Assembly: GCF_027460265.1 (NCBI RefSeq)
Contig: NZ_JAPZBC010000001.1
Coordinates: 5,250,001 to 5,314,000, forward strand
DNA length: 64,000 nt
Source: Streptomyces sp. WMMC940
GTDB taxonomy: Bacteria > Actinomycetota > Actinomycetes > Streptomycetales > Streptomycetaceae
Direction: 5' to 3'
The position numbers and the translations under genes were made by a program. Below are positions 50,393 through 60,006 of this stretch, piece by piece. The notes beneath the pieces are model-generated. The model made no database searches and was not told the origin of the DNA. It worked only from the letters and a program-made list of their open reading frames with translations. Each line of letters starts with the position of its first letter. The stretch's first letter is position 1.

Positions 50393-51274
50393 CTACAGCT
50401 CCGCCAGGAGCTCGGCCTTCTTGGAACGGAACTCGTCGTCCGTCACCAGCCCCGCGCCGTGCAGTTCGCCGAGGTGCCGCATCCGCTCCGCGACGCCCGC
50501 CGGATCGCGCGGGGGCGCGGTTGCGGCCGGCAGCGCGGGCGCGGCCTCGCGGACCGCCTCCAGGACCGCCGCCGCGAACGGCAGCGACTCGTGCACCGGT
50601 CCGTAGCCCAGGCCGAAGACGACCGCTGCCGGGTCCTGGTCGGCCTGCGCGGGCCGGTCCCCGGGCCCTGCCGGACCGGAGCCGGGGGCACCGCCGCGGA
50701 GCAGCAGGCGCAGATGGCCGTCGAAGACCTCGGGGGAGCGCCACTCGACCCCGGCCAGCTCGGACACGGAGTAGTTCTGGTCGCCGGCCTTCCACTTCGC
50801 GGACGAGGCACCCGTCCAGGACCAGCGGAAGGACACCCTGTCCCCGTCGAACACGGCCTTGCCGTCGTACGCCTTGAACCGGAGGGGCGCGCCGACGGAC
50901 GGGACCAGGTACCGGGCGGCGGGCCCGGTGCCCGGGCCGGGCAGGACGGCGCTCAGTGCGTCGGCGTAGTACTCGGCCAGCGTCTCGCGCTCCGCGGGCA
51001 GCACCAGCCGGTACGGGTCCGCGCTCTCCTTCAGTTGGCCCGCAGCCGCGTCCATCAGCGGATCGGCGCCCGGTCTCGGCACCGCCTGCAGCACCACCGT
51101 GCCGCGTTTGCCCGGGGAGAGGGTCACCGACTCGAGCGCTTCGAAAGGGACGTGCCGTTCGTCCAGCACCTGGAACAGCTTTGGCGTACCGCGGTTCCCC
51201 CGGGTGAAGCGGATGAGCACGGAGTCCGGTTCGAACTCCCAGGTGGCTTGAATTCCGGCCAGCACATCACCCAT
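50393..51274 (-). CDS. DUF4429/SHOCT-domain protein
   Basis: 293 residues from ATG 51274 (ATG 51283 adds three residues). Two PH-like DUF4429 units, about 10-100 (WEFEPDSVLIRFTRGNRGTP) and 125-215 (LRFKAYDGKAVFDGDRVSFR), are followed by a linker and a C-terminal SHOCT helix pair, LGELHGAGLVTDDEFRSKKA. SHOCT domains usually mediate oligomerisation or membrane-protein regulation. No catalytic residues. It lies between the two-component system and a DUF1023 hydrolase, all on the minus strand. Confidence 0.88.
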   Translation of the reverse strand: MGDVLAGIQATWEFEPDSVLIRFTRGNRGTPKLFQVLDERHVPFEALESVTLSPGKRGTVVLQAVPRPGADPLMDAAAGQLKESADPYRLVLPAERETLAEYYADALSAVLPGPGTGPAARYLVPSVGAPLRFKAYDGKAVFDGDRVSFRWSWTGASSAKWKAGDQNYSVSELAGVEWRSPEVFDGHLRLLLRGGAPGSGPAGPGDRPAQADQDPAAVVFGLGYGPVHESLPFAAAVLEAVREAAPALPAATAPPRDPAGVAERMRHLGELHGAGLVTDDEFRSKKAELLAEL

Positions 51275-51360
51275 GCGCCTCATCGTATGCGGCGTGCGCC
51301 CGCGCGTCGCCCCCGAGAACAAGACGGTCATATGCGCCGCGCCACAAGGCTCTACGCGCG

Positions 51361-52572
51361 TCAGATCACTTCCGCGCCGTAAATTCCGCTGCGGCACGCG
51401 GAGTCGCCGCCGGCGCAGCGGACCGTCCCGTACGAACCGACGCCTATCTCGGCGAAGTTGCTGAGGCTCTCCGTACCCGGCTCGAAATAGCCGGTGTGGC
51501 CGACCGCTCCCGCCGCCGACAGCACCCGTGCCCCGAAGTCCGGGGCCATCGGGTCGGCGCCGTGGCCGAGCCCACCGACCTTCAGGTACGGCACGTCCTC
51601 GATCCAGTCGTCGCTGTCCCGCATCGCCCACACGCGCGCGTCCGTGCCCAGCTGGGCCGCGGTCTCGGCCCGCATGCCTGGGCTGCCGGCGACCGCCATG
51701 TCGCTGACCCGTCCGGGCAGTTCACGCGCGGCGACTCCGCACACCACCGAGCCGTAGCTGTGGCAGAACAGCGACACCTCGGCCCGGCCGGGCAGCGCCC
51801 CCGTCAGGGCGACCAGGCGGCTCGCCCCGTTCGCGGCGAGCCGGCCGGTGGAGGCGTCCAGCCCGACGCCCGCGGGTGAGACGTAGTCGGCCCAGGCGAT
51901 GACGGCGGTGCGCACGGAGGGCGCGGCGACGCGCTCGGCCCGGTAGAGCGACTGCGCCATGCCCACCGGGGCCGAGTACTTGCGCTTGCTCCGCTCGAAG
52001 GTCAGCACGTTGGTGTCGACGCCGGGGACGACCACGGAGACCCGCTGTGCCCGGTCGAGGTCCCCGAAGACCTCGGCGATCCTGCCCTTCCCGGTCGGGT
52101 CGAAGGCGAGGATCTGGCGACCGGGGCTCAGCAGCGACTCGTACCGGTGCGTGCGCCGGCCCGCCTCGTGGCGCCCTTCGGCGGAGAGCCGGCCGTCGCG
52201 CATCCGCCGCATCTCCACCTGGCGTGCCTCGGCCAGCGCGATCCGGTTGGCGCGGTAGCGCAGCGTCACCGGAGCGCCGTTGAGATTGCCCACGACAAGG
52301 GGGTGGCGCTCCGCCAGCGAGGCCGCCTGCCCGTCCCCGAGGGAGGAGAAGAAACCGGCCAGGACGCCGGGGGACGACTCCGGGTCCGGCAGCGTGCGAT
52401 GCCCGATGCGGGCCTCCTCCCATGCGGCGAGCGCGGTCGCCCGGGCGTCGACGGGGGCGCGTTGATGCCGTACAGCGGTCCAACCGGTGGTCGCCAGCAG
52501 CACGAACACGACGGCGAGAGCGAGGAGGGCGCGCCGGACGTTCGGTGTGGGGGAGGAGTCGAAAGCAGTCAC
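51361..52572 (-). CDS. Membrane-anchored or exported alpha/beta-hydrolase (DUF1023), second copy
   Basis: 403 residues; GTG 52572. An uncleaved-looking N-terminal helix (RALLALAVVFVLLATTGWTA) precedes the same core as the 46784 protein: GKGRIAEVFGDLDRAQRVSV, TAVIAWADYVSPAGVGLDAS, FCHSYGSVVCGVAARELP with the Ser elbow, and GLGHGADPMAPDFGARV. It lacks the Gly/Asn insertion of its paralogue and has an extra basic segment (about 115-145). A C-terminal Cys pair (VRCAGGDSACRSG) may form a disulfide outside the cell. Confidence 0.87.
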   Translation of the reverse strand: MTAFDSSPTPNVRRALLALAVVFVLLATTGWTAVRHQRAPVDARATALAAWEEARIGHRTLPDPESSPGVLAGFFSSLGDGQAASLAERHPLVVGNLNGAPVTLRYRANRIALAEARQVEMRRMRDGRLSAEGRHEAGRRTHRYESLLSPGRQILAFDPTGKGRIAEVFGDLDRAQRVSVVVPGVDTNVLTFERSKRKYSAPVGMAQSLYRAERVAAPSVRTAVIAWADYVSPAGVGLDASTGRLAANGASRLVALTGALPGRAEVSLFCHSYGSVVCGVAARELPGRVSDMAVAGSPGMRAETAAQLGTDARVWAMRDSDDWIEDVPYLKVGGLGHGADPMAPDFGARVLSAAGAVGHTGYFEPGTESLSNFAEIGVGSYGTVRCAGGDSACRSGIYGAEVI

Positions 52573-53182
52573 TGGGCGAACAGCCTAGGGGGAGCCCGGG
52601 GGCGCTCACGGTGACCGTGAGAGAGATCACGCGTCTGGGGGCGGATGACCGGTGTGCGGCTACTCCGTGTGTGCGCCGGGCTCACTTTCCGGTGCTTCGA
52701 CGGCGTCCGGTCGCGCCGGGACGGTCGCGCCCGGACGGTCGCGCTCCGGCGGCGTCCGTCGGCGTGGTACGGCCACTCCCGTTGCCGGGGTCCACCGAGG
52801 TCACCCACGACACATTCGTCTCGGGCATGGGCGTGGCCTGCACCGTCGCCGGCAACGTCGCGGTCGTCGCCGCCGTGGTGGCGATCTCCGCCAAGCGGGG
52901 CGAGAACGCGGGGGCGGGTGCGGGCGCGGCCCACGTCTGACCGCTGCCCGTGCACCGTGGGCCGTCAACTCCCCCGTGTACGACAGCCCCGCCGGGCGGT
53001 TCCGGCGGGCTGTCGCCTATCAGGATGAACCGGTCCGGTGGGTCTTCCGGTGCGCCCGCGCCACGGGTCAGGGTGCGGACGGGCGACCCGGGACGGGGCC
53101 CGGACGGACGGCCCTGCGGGGCCGGACGGTCACCGGCTCCGCACGGGCACCTGCCGACACACCGACACGGGGGTTGATCCTC
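52573..53182 (+). other. Gene-poor stretch before the I36-type gene
   Basis: 610 bases. The only item worth listing is the short frame 52827-52940; otherwise no gene is supported. A palindromic patch GACCGTGAGAGAGATCACG near 52612-52630 is the only low-complexity-free structure noted. Confidence 0.4.
52827..52940 (+). CDS. Possible small membrane peptide, 37 aa
   Basis: MGVACTVAGNVAVVAAVVAI then SAKRGENAG and a Gly/Ala end: one hydrophobic helix followed by a positive charge. No clear ribosome binding site, and an upstream in-frame extension is possible. It may be a real small protein or chance. Confidence 0.25.
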   Translation: MGVACTVAGNVAVVAAVVAISAKRGENAGAGAGAAHV

Positions 53183-53653
53183 ATGCGTACGACCGTCCTC
53201 ACCACCGCGGCCCTGGCCGCCCTGTGCCTGCTCACACCGGCGTCCACGGCCTCGTCGGCCTCGCCGGCGTCCACGGCGTCCAAGGCATCGCCGGCCACTC
53301 CGGCGTCCACGGCCTCGGCGTCCCCGGCACCCCCACCGGCGGTGCGGTCCGGCCCCGCCGCGCCGCCGCGACTCGGCGGTTGTGCGCCCGGTGAGCTGTG
53401 CCTCTGGGTGAAACCGGACTTTGCCGGGGCGCGCCAGGTCCACGAGCTGTCCGGTATCGACATCGAGTCCTGCGTCCCGCTCCCGACGGGCGCCGGCGCC
53501 CAGTCCCTCGCCAACCGCACCGGCCGCCCCGTCACCGCCTACCAGTCCGCGGAGTGCGCGGAGACCGGTGAGTTCGACACGTACCCGGGCGGCGGGACCT
53601 GGGTGCCGCAGTCCCCGTACCGGGTCCGGGCGTTCAAGGTGTGGGAGAACTAG
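53183..53653 (+). CDS. Secreted peptidase-inhibitor I36-type protein
   Basis: 156 residues; ATG 53183. Signal peptide 1-23 (TTVLTTAALAALCLLTPAST), then a 30-residue Ala/Ser/Pro repeat stretch (ASP, STAS units). A beta/gamma-crystallin-like I36 domain follows (65-156) with GELCLWVKPDFAGARQVHEL, Cys94 and AYQSAECAET. Domain cysteines probably form disulfides. The type member inhibits metalloproteases, but many homologues have no proven target. Its 3' end overlaps that of the convergent channel gene by 20 bases. Confidence 0.85.
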   Translation: MRTTVLTTAALAALCLLTPASTASSASPASTASKASPATPASTASASPAPPPAVRSGPAAPPRLGGCAPGELCLWVKPDFAGARQVHELSGIDIESCVPLPTGAGAQSLANRTGRPVTAYQSAECAETGEFDTYPGGGTWVPQSPYRVRAFKVWEN

Positions 53654-54440
53654 GAGAACCAGGAGAACGCGTGGCAGTGGGCGGCGGTACGGTGGGCCGC
53701 TCGGCCAGGGCCGCCGGGTCCGCCGACAGCCGGGCCACGTCCGCCCGCAGCTCCCTGACCTCCTGGGTCAGGGCCTCCAGGAGGGCCGTCTGGCGGCGCT
53801 CCTCGGCGTCGTCGCGCTCGAAACGGGAGATGAACCAGGCCGCGATGTTGGCGGTCACGACACCGAGCAGGGCGATCCCCGACAGCATGAGCCCGACCGC
53901 GAGCACCCGCCCCAGGCCCGTCGTCGGCGCGTGGTCGCCGTAGCCGACGGTCGTCGTCGTGGTGAACGACCACCACACCGCGTCACCCAGCGTCCGGATG
54001 TTCCCATCGGGCGCGTCCCGCTCGACGGCCAGGACGGCGAGCGAGCCGAACATCATCAGCCCGGTCACCGCACCGGCCACGTATGTCGTGAGCGTGATCT
54101 GCGGGGCCATCCGGGCCCGCCGCCCGACCAGGAGGAGCGTGGAGACCACGCGCAGCAGCCGCAGCGGCTGCACCAGCGGCAGGAGCACCGCGAGCAGGTC
54201 CAGCGGGTGCCTCCGCACGAAGAGCCACTTGTAGGGAGCCAGCCACAGCCGTGCCAGATAGTCCACGGCGAAGGCGCTCCACACGGTCCACTCGACGGCC
54301 TGGCAGCCCCGATGGACCCACGCGGGGGCGTCCGACAGCACGATCGGCACCGCGTACGCGATGCCGAAGACCACGGCGAGAACCAGCAGCGGGCCCTGGG
54401 TGCGGGCCTCCCAGCGCACCTGCGCCGTTCTTTCCTTCAT
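53634..54440 (-). CDS. Two-TM/voltage-sensor-type potassium channel
   Basis: 268 residues; ATG 54440. Helices at about 17-35, 48-66, 78-103 (with several Arg, an S4-like helix RLLRVVSTLLLVGRRARM), 121-140 and 180-200. The selectivity filter TTTTTVGYGD lies in the pore loop between the last two. The C-terminus has a coiled coil (ALLEALTQEVRELRADVARL) for tetramer assembly. TVGYGD is the K+ filter. The layout suits a compact Kv-like or Kch-type channel of the cytoplasmic membrane. Confidence 0.9.
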   Translation of the reverse strand: MKERTAQVRWEARTQGPLLVLAVVFGIAYAVPIVLSDAPAWVHRGCQAVEWTVWSAFAVDYLARLWLAPYKWLFVRRHPLDLLAVLLPLVQPLRLLRVVSTLLLVGRRARMAPQITLTTYVAGAVTGLMMFGSLAVLAVERDAPDGNIRTLGDAVWWSFTTTTTVGYGDHAPTTGLGRVLAVGLMLSGIALLGVVTANIAAWFISRFERDDAEERRQTALLEALTQEVRELRADVARLSADPAALAERPTVPPPTATRSPGSPSSPTP

Positions 54441-54511
54441 GCCCGGAATCGTAGGCGGGTGCGGAGGGAGCCCTCCCCCCGCACCCGCCCACGACAGGGC
54501 GTCCGGGACGC

Positions 54512-57259
54512 CTACGCGTCGCCGCCCGCGGCACCCGGGTCGGCCGCCGACACGTCCAGCAGCTGGTAGCGGTCCACGGCCTGCTTCAGCACCGAGCGGT
54601 CGACCTTGCCCTCCTGGGCGAGCTCGGTGAGGACCGCCAGCACGATCGACTGGGCGTCGATGTGGAAGTACCGGCGGGCCGCGCCCCGGGTGTCGGCGAA
54701 GCCGAAGCCGTCCGCACCCAGCGAGGTGTAGCGACCGGGCACCCAGCGCGCGATCTGGTCCGGAACGGAGCGCATCCAGTCGGACACGGCCACGAACGGT
54801 CCCTCGGAGCCGCCGAGCTTCTGCGTCACGTACGGGACGCGCTGCTCCTCCTCGGGATGGAGCAGGTTGTACTCCTCGGCCGCCACGGCCTCCCGCCGCA
54901 GCTCGTTCCAGGAGGTCGCCGACCAGACGCCCGCCCTGACGTTCCACTCCTCGGCCAGGATCCGCTGGGCCTCCAGGGCCCACGGGACGGCGACTCCGGA
55001 CGCCATGATCTGTGCCGGGATCTGTCCCGCCTCGCCCTCCCTGAAGCGGTGGAGGCCCTTGAGGATGCCTTCCACGTCGACGTTCTCGGGCTCCGACGGG
55101 TGCTGGATGGGCTCGTTGTAGACGGTCAGGTAGTAGAAGACGTCCTCGCCGTGCGGGTGCTCGGCGTCCCCGCCGTACATCCGGCGCAGGCCGTCCTGGA
55201 CGATGTGCGCGATCTCGAAGCCGTACGCCGGGTCGTACGCGACGCAGGCCGGGTTCGTGGAGGCCAGCAGCTGGGAGTGGCCGTCCGCGTGCTGCAGACC
55301 CTCACCGGTCAGGGTCGTGCGCCCGGCCGTCGCGCCGAGGACGAATCCACGCGAGAGCTGATCGGCCATCTGCCAGAACTGATCACCGGTCCGCTGGAAG
55401 CCGAACATCGAGTAGAAGACGTAGACCGGGATCAGCGGCTCGCCGTGGGTGGCGTAGGCGGAGCCTGCCGCGATCAGCGAGGCGGTGCAGCCCGCCTCCG
55501 AGATGCCGTCGTGCAGCATCTGCCCGGTCGGCGACTCCTTGTACGCCAGGAGCAGCTCACGGTCCACGGCCTCGTACTGCTGGCCGAGCGGGTTGTAGAT
55601 CTTCGCACTCGGGAAGAACGAGTCCATGCCGAACGTGCGGTACTCGTCCGGCGCGATCAGCACGAACCGCTTGCCGATCTCCTTGTCCCGCATGAGGTCC
55701 TTCAGCAGCCGGACGAACGCCATGGTGGTGGCGATCGACTGCTGGCCGGAACCCTTCTTCACGGCCGCGTACGCCTTGTCGTCCGGCAGGGCCAGCGGCT
55801 GGGACCGCACGACGCGGGTCGGGACGTACCCGCCCAGGCCCTTGCGGCGGTCGTGCATGTACTGGATCTCCTCCGAGTCGCGACCCGGGTGGTAGTACGG
55901 CGGCAGGCCGGACTCCAGCTCGCCGTCGCTGATCGGGAGGTGCAGCCGGTCGCGGAAGCCCTTGAGGTCGTCGACCGTCAGCTTCTTCATCTGGTGGGTC
56001 GCGTTGCGGCCCTCGAAGTTCGGGCCCAGCGTCCAGCCCTTGACCGTCTGGGCCAGGATCACCGTCGGCTGGCCCTTGTGGGCGCGGGCCGCGGAGTAGG
56101 CGGCGAAGATCTTCCGGTGGTCGTGGCCGCCGCGGCCGAGGTGGAGGATCTGGTGGTCGGTCATGCTCTCGACCATGGCGCGCAGCCGCTGGTCGTCGCC
56201 GAAGAAGTGCCGGCGGATGTAGTCGCCGGTCTCCGTGGCGTACGTCTGGAACTGGCCGTCCGGCGTGGTGTTCAGCTTGTTGACCAGCACACCGTCGCGG
56301 TCCCGCGCGAGCAGCGGGTCCCAGGTGCGGTCCCAGATCAGCTTGATCACGTTCCAGCCGGCGCCTCGGAAGATCGACTCCAGCTCCTGGATGATCTTGC
56401 CGTTGCCGCGCACCGGGCCGTCGAGCCGCTGCAGATTGCAGTTCACCACGAACGTCAGGTTGTCCAGGCCCTCACGGGCGGCGATCGACAGCTGGCCGAG
56501 CGACTCCGGCTCGTCCATCTCTCCGTCGCCGAGGAACGCCCACACGTGCGAGCGCGAGGTGTCGGCGATCCCGCGCGCCTCCATGTAGCGGTTCATCCGC
56601 GCCTGGTAGATCGCGCCGATCGGGCCGAGGCCCATCGAGACGGTCGGGAACTCCCAGAAGTCCGGCATCAGCCGCGGGTGCGGGTACGACGACAGGCCGT
56701 TCGGGAACTTCGACCTCTCCTGGCGGAAGGCGTCGAGCTGGGTCTCGTTCAGCCGGTCCAGCAGGAACGCGCGGGCGTAGACGCCGGGCGAGGCGTGGCC
56801 CTGGAAGAAGATCTGGTCGCCGCCGTCCCCCTCGTCCTTGCCGCGGAAGAAGTGGTTGAAGCCCACGTCGTAGAGGGACGCGGAGGAGGCGAAGGTGGCG
56901 ATGTGGCCGCCGACGCCGATCCCGGGGCGCTGGGCGCGGGACACCATCACCGCGGCGTTCCAGCGGGTGGCGTTCAGGATCTTCCGCTCGATCTCCTCGT
57001 TCCCGGGGAAGAACGGCTCGTCCTTGGTCGCGATGGTGTTCACGTAGTCCGTGCTGCGCATCTCGGGCACGGCCACGCGCTTCTCGCGGGCCCGCTCGAT
57101 CAGTCGCAGCATGAGGTAGCGGGCCCGCTCACGGCCGCGCTCGTCGACGGCGGCGTCGAGCGAGTCGAGCCACTCCTGGGTCTCCTCCGGATCGAAGTCC
57201 GGGACCTGGCTCGGAAGGCCGCCAATGATGATCGGGTTGCGATCTGATCCGGAAGCCAC
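54512..57259 (-). CDS. aceE: Pyruvate dehydrogenase E1 component, homodimeric type (AceE)
   Basis: 915 residues; GTG 57259 follows AAGGAAC. The full length matches the homodimeric AceE family. The thiamine-diphosphate motif appears as [20 protein letters not shown] followed by [17 protein letters not shown]. The E1 catalytic His region ([12 protein letters not shown]) and [20 protein letters not shown] are also present. It decarboxylates pyruvate and passes the acetyl group to lipoyl-E2, which is not in the window. It is divergent from DUF3052 with 338 bases between; the same neighbours (aceE, DUF3052, ahpE) occur in Mycobacterium tuberculosis. Confidence 0.97.
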   Translation of the reverse strand: MASGSDRNPIIIGGLPSQVPDFDPEETQEWLDSLDAAVDERGRERARYLMLRLIERAREKRVAVPEMRSTDYVNTIATKDEPFFPGNEEIERKILNATRWNAAVMVSRAQRPGIGVGGHIATFASSASLYDVGFNHFFRGKDEGDGGDQIFFQGHASPGVYARAFLLDRLNETQLDAFRQERSKFPNGLSSYPHPRLMPDFWEFPTVSMGLGPIGAIYQARMNRYMEARGIADTSRSHVWAFLGDGEMDEPESLGQLSIAAREGLDNLTFVVNCNLQRLDGPVRGNGKIIQELESIFRGAGWNVIKLIWDRTWDPLLARDRDGVLVNKLNTTPDGQFQTYATETGDYIRRHFFGDDQRLRAMVESMTDHQILHLGRGGHDHRKIFAAYSAARAHKGQPTVILAQTVKGWTLGPNFEGRNATHQMKKLTVDDLKGFRDRLHLPISDGELESGLPPYYHPGRDSEEIQYMHDRRKGLGGYVPTRVVRSQPLALPDDKAYAAVKKGSGQQSIATTMAFVRLLKDLMRDKEIGKRFVLIAPDEYRTFGMDSFFPSAKIYNPLGQQYEAVDRELLLAYKESPTGQMLHDGISEAGCTASLIAAGSAYATHGEPLIPVYVFYSMFGFQRTGDQFWQMADQLSRGFVLGATAGRTTLTGEGLQHADGHSQLLASTNPACVAYDPAYGFEIAHIVQDGLRRMYGGDAEHPHGEDVFYYLTVYNEPIQHPSEPENVDVEGILKGLHRFREGEAGQIPAQIMASGVAVPWALEAQRILAEEWNVRAGVWSATSWNELRREAVAAEEYNLLHPEEEQRVPYVTQKLGGSEGPFVAVSDWMRSVPDQIARWVPGRYTSLGADGFGFADTRGAARRYFHIDAQSIVLAVLTELAQEGKVDRSVLKQAVDRYQLLDVSAADPGAAGGDA

Positions 57260-57597
57260 GCTGTTCCTTCGCTGGTCGGTTGGTATGTCGTTACGCGCTC
57301 CCCATCGTGTACCCCCGGGGAGCAAAACGTCATCTCTACCGAACGGTAACCAACCGGCCCCGATTGGCGAACCGTGGGCGCGGAAGCGTACAAAGGGTGC
57401 GAAGGGGTGAGTCCGACTCACCGGGGCTGACGGAAGCCCGTCCCGGAGTTGGGGCGACACGGCCGCAAACGTCACCGTTTCGGCGGTCTCGGCGGCCGGG
57501 TACTTGCGCGATCCGTCCAGCCCGTGTGGACTACGGCCAATGCCTCGCGTACGCGCGCGGCTGAAGCATTTTCCGAAACAAGATCAGGAGGCAAGCC
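57260..57597. promoter_or_regulatory. Divergent aceE / DUF3052 promoter region
   Basis: No gene. It holds a 10-bp palindrome ACCGAACGGT at 57338-57347 within a lower-G+C segment (57320-57350), and an inverted pair CCCCGG/CCGGGG near 57312. One of these may be a regulator site for aceE. Confidence 0.4.
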
Positions 57598-58026
57598 GTG
57601 AGCGCGACCGCGGACCACGCGGAGGAGCGGACCAACCCGGCGGCGAGGCTGGGGTTCGAGCCCGGACAGGTGGTCCAGGAGATCGGCTACGACGACGACG
57701 TCGAGCACGAGCTCCGCGAGGGCATCGAATCCGCAATCGGCCAGGAAATCGTCGACGAGGACTACGACGACGTCGCTGACGTCGTCCTGCTGTGGTTCCG
57801 CGACGAGGACGGCGACCTTACGGACGCGCTCGTGGACGCCATCGGCCTCGTCGACGAGGGCGGACTCGTCTGGCTCATGACGCCGAAGACCGGCCGTGAC
57901 GGCTACGTCGAGCCCAGTGACATCAACGAGGCCTCGCAGACCGCCGGCCTCTCGCAGACCAAGAGCATCAACGCGGGCAAGGACTGGACCGGCAGCAGGC
58001 TGGCCACTCCCAAGGCCAAGCGCTGA
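57598..58026 (+). CDS. DUF3052-domain conserved protein
   Basis: 142 residues; GTG 57598 after AGGAGGCAAGCC. Acidic protein: RLGFEPGQVVQEIGYDDDVE, then DYDDVADVVLLWFRDEDGDL and GLVWLMTPKTGRDGYVEPSD, a C-terminal SQTKSINAGKDWTGSRL. The family is conserved in actinobacteria. In mycobacteria the orthologue lies between ahpE and aceE, and an RNA-polymerase-linked or FHA-partner role has been discussed but I know of no settled function. Terminator at 58041-58073 ends the transcript. Confidence 0.87.
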   Translation: MSATADHAEERTNPAARLGFEPGQVVQEIGYDDDVEHELREGIESAIGQEIVDEDYDDVADVVLLWFRDEDGDLTDALVDAIGLVDEGGLVWLMTPKTGRDGYVEPSDINEASQTAGLSQTKSINAGKDWTGSRLATPKAKR

Positions 58027-58040
58027 TCCACAGCTGACCA

Positions 58041-58073
58041 GGGTCCCCGCCGGCCGACCGCCGGCGGGGACCC
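58041..58073 (+). terminator. Perfect 13-bp hairpin after DUF3052
   Basis: 58041-58053 pairs exactly with 58061-58073 around a 7-base loop, 14 bases after the stop. Confidence 0.85.
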
Positions 58074-58173
58074 TGTGCGTAGGCTGGGGCATCCAGCGGA
58101 CCGGAGCCGCGGCGGCCCACGGCCGAGGCGGTGCTCCGGCGCCGAAAGCGGCCAACGAAGGGATGCACCAGTC

Positions 58174-58632
58174 ATGGCGATCGAGGTCGGCACCAAGGCC
58201 CCGGACTTCGAGCTGAAGGACAACCACGGGCGGACCGTGACCCTCTCCGAGTTCCGCGGTGAGAAGAACGTGGTGCTGCTCTTCTACCCCTTCGCCTTCA
58301 CCGGCGTGTGCACGGGCGAGCTCTGCGCGCTCCGCGACGAGCTGCCGAGGTTCGTCAACGACGACACCCAGTTGCTCGCCGTCTCCAACGACTCCGTCCA
58401 CACCCTGCGCGTCTTCGCCGAGCAGGAGCGCCTCGAGTACCCGCTGCTGTCGGACTTCTGGCCGCACGGCGCGACCTCGCGCGCGTACGGCGTCTTCGAC
58501 GAGGACAAGGGCTGCGCGGTGCGCGGCACGTTCGTCATCGACAGGGAGGGCGTGGTGCGCTGGACCGTCGTCAACGGCCTGCCCGACGCCCGCGACCTGA
58601 ACGACTACCTCAAGGCACTGGACACCCTGTGA
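58174..58632 (+). CDS. Peroxiredoxin (AhpE-like)
   Basis: 152 residues; ATG 58174. Peroxidatic Cys46 in PFAFTGVCTGEL (PxxxTxxC pattern), with Arg (LCALRDELPRF). The single-domain length and YPFAFTGVC match mycobacterial AhpE, a one-Cys peroxiredoxin; here Cys51 (TGELC) adds a second cysteine near the active site. It reduces H2O2 and organic peroxides, using mycothiol-linked or thioredoxin reductant. Its neighbourhood with DUF3052 and aceE is conserved in Mycobacterium. Confidence 0.92.
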   Translation: MAIEVGTKAPDFELKDNHGRTVTLSEFRGEKNVVLLFYPFAFTGVCTGELCALRDELPRFVNDDTQLLAVSNDSVHTLRVFAEQERLEYPLLSDFWPHGATSRAYGVFDEDKGCAVRGTFVIDREGVVRWTVVNGLPDARDLNDYLKALDTL

Positions 58633-58680
58633 CGGCCGTCGACACCCTGTGATCCTCGGGCCGACCACCTGTCTCGCCCG

Positions 58681-58707
58681 GGAACCGGTCACTAGGATCC
58701 AGTCGTT
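58681..58707 (+). promoter_or_regulatory. ECF-sigma-like promoter before terD
   Basis: GGAAC (58681-58685), 19 bases, then GTT (58705-58707, within CGTT). This resembles the SigR/SigE-type -35 and -10 layout (GGAAT/GGAAC then GTT). It lies 58 bases before the terD start. Confidence 0.3.
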
Positions 58708-58764
58708 GATCCGAATGCCAACGCACGACGGGGGCGCTGCCCCTGAAACCACATGGGAGGACTC

Positions 58765-59340
58765 GTGGGAGTCAGCCTCAGCAAGGGCGGCAACGTCTCG
58801 CTGACCAAGGCCGCCCCCAACCTGACCGCGGTCACCGTCGGTCTGGGCTGGGACGTCCGCACCACCACCGGCACCGACTTCGACCTCGACGCCAGCGCCC
58901 TGCTGACGAACGCCGAGGGCAAGGTCGGGGCCGACGGCAACTTCGTGTTCTTCAACAACCTGAAGAGCCCCGACGGTTCGGTGGAGCACACCGGTGACAA
59001 CCTCACCGGTGAGGGCGAGGGCGACGACGAGCAGATCAAGGTCAATCTGGCCGGGGTCCCCGCCGACGTCCAGAAGATCGTTTTCCCGGTGTCGATCTAC
59101 GACGCCGAGACCCGTCAGCAGTCCTTCGGCCAGGTCCGCAACGCCTTCATCCGCGTGGTGAACCAGGCCAACGGCGAGGAGCTCGCCCGGTACGACCTGA
59201 GCGAGGACGCCTCGACCGAGACCGCCATGGTCTTCGGTGAGCTGTACCGCAACGGCGCGGAGTGGAAGTTCCGTGCCATCGGCCAGGGCTACGCCTCGGG
59301 CCTGCGCGGCATCGCGCAGGACTTCGGCGTCAACGTCTGA
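58765..59340 (+). CDS. terD: TerD-family tellurium resistance/stress protein
   Basis: 191 residues; GTG 58765 with GGGAGG 4 bases before, giving the conserved [20 protein letters not shown] opening (the ATG at 58753 precedes the site). [11 protein letters not shown] and [14 protein letters not shown] are calcium-binding loops; [18 protein letters not shown] and [20 protein letters not shown] complete the fold. TerD proteins form calcium-bound cytoplasmic or membrane-associated complexes in stress response. First of two nearly identical genes. Confidence 0.95.
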   Translation: MGVSLSKGGNVSLTKAAPNLTAVTVGLGWDVRTTTGTDFDLDASALLTNAEGKVGADGNFVFFNNLKSPDGSVEHTGDNLTGEGEGDDEQIKVNLAGVPADVQKIVFPVSIYDAETRQQSFGQVRNAFIRVVNQANGEELARYDLSEDASTETAMVFGELYRNGAEWKFRAIGQGYASGLRGIAQDFGVNV

Positions 59341-59430
59341 GCCGAGATCACCTGAAGTGTCCGGCGCCGCACACATCCGTGCGGCGCCGGACTCGCCTGT
59401 AGTTCCGTACGTTCAGGGGAGGACACCGAC

Positions 59431-60006
59431 ATGGGCGTCACGCTCGCCAAGGGAGGCAATGTCTCCCTCTCCAAGGCCGCACCGAACCTCACCCAGGTCC
59501 TCGTGGGGCTCGGCTGGGACGCGCGCTCCACCACCGGAGCGCCCTTCGACCTCGACGCCAGCGCCCTGCTCTGCCAGTCGGGCCGGGTGCTGGGGGACGA
59601 GTTCTTCGTCTTCTACAACAACCTGACGAGCCCGGAGGGCTCCGTCACGCACACCGGGGACAACCTCACGGGCGAGGGCGACGGGGACGACGAGTCCCTG
59701 ATCGTCGACCTGACGAAGGTACCCGCGCACTGCGACAAGATCATCTTTCCTGTCTCGATCCATGAGGCGGACAACCGCGGCCAGACGTTCGGCCAGGTCA
59801 GCAACGCCTTCATCCGCGTGGTGAACCAGGCCGACGGCCAGGAGCTCGCCCGGTACGACCTGAGTGAGGACGCCTCCACCGAAACAGCGATGATCTTCGG
59901 CGAGCTCTACCGGTACGGGGGCGAGTGGAAGTTCCGGGCGGTGGGCCAGGGGTACGCGTCGGGGCTCCGGGGCATCGCTCTAGACTTCGGGGTCAACGTT
60001 TCCTGA
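59431..60006 (+). CDS. terD: TerD-family protein, second tandem copy
   Basis: 191 residues; ATG 59431 after [32 protein letters not shown], then [11 protein letters not shown] and [20 protein letters not shown]. Identity to the first copy is high throughout, highest in the C-terminal half (shared [26 protein letters not shown]). The 90-base gap and equal length point to a tandem duplication. The two may form hetero-oligomers. The gene lies between the first terD and the TerC-like gene. Confidence 0.95.
   Translation: MGVTLAKGGNVSLSKAAPNLTQVLVGLGWDARSTTGAPFDLDASALLCQSGRVLGDEFFVFYNNLTSPEGSVTHTGDNLTGEGDGDDESLIVDLTKVPAHCDKIIFPVSIHEADNRGQTFGQVSNAFIRVVNQADGQELARYDLSEDASTETAMIFGELYRYGGEWKFRAVGQGYASGLRGIALDFGVNVS

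Noticed and set aside
54662..57247. 861-residue plus-strand frame opposite aceE
   Set aside because: Antisense shadow of a highly conserved enzyme; Val/Arg/His-rich without motifs.
58753..58764. ATG at 58753 as the start of the first terD
   Set aside because: It precedes the ribosome binding site; GTG 58765 gives the conserved MGVSLSKGG opening.
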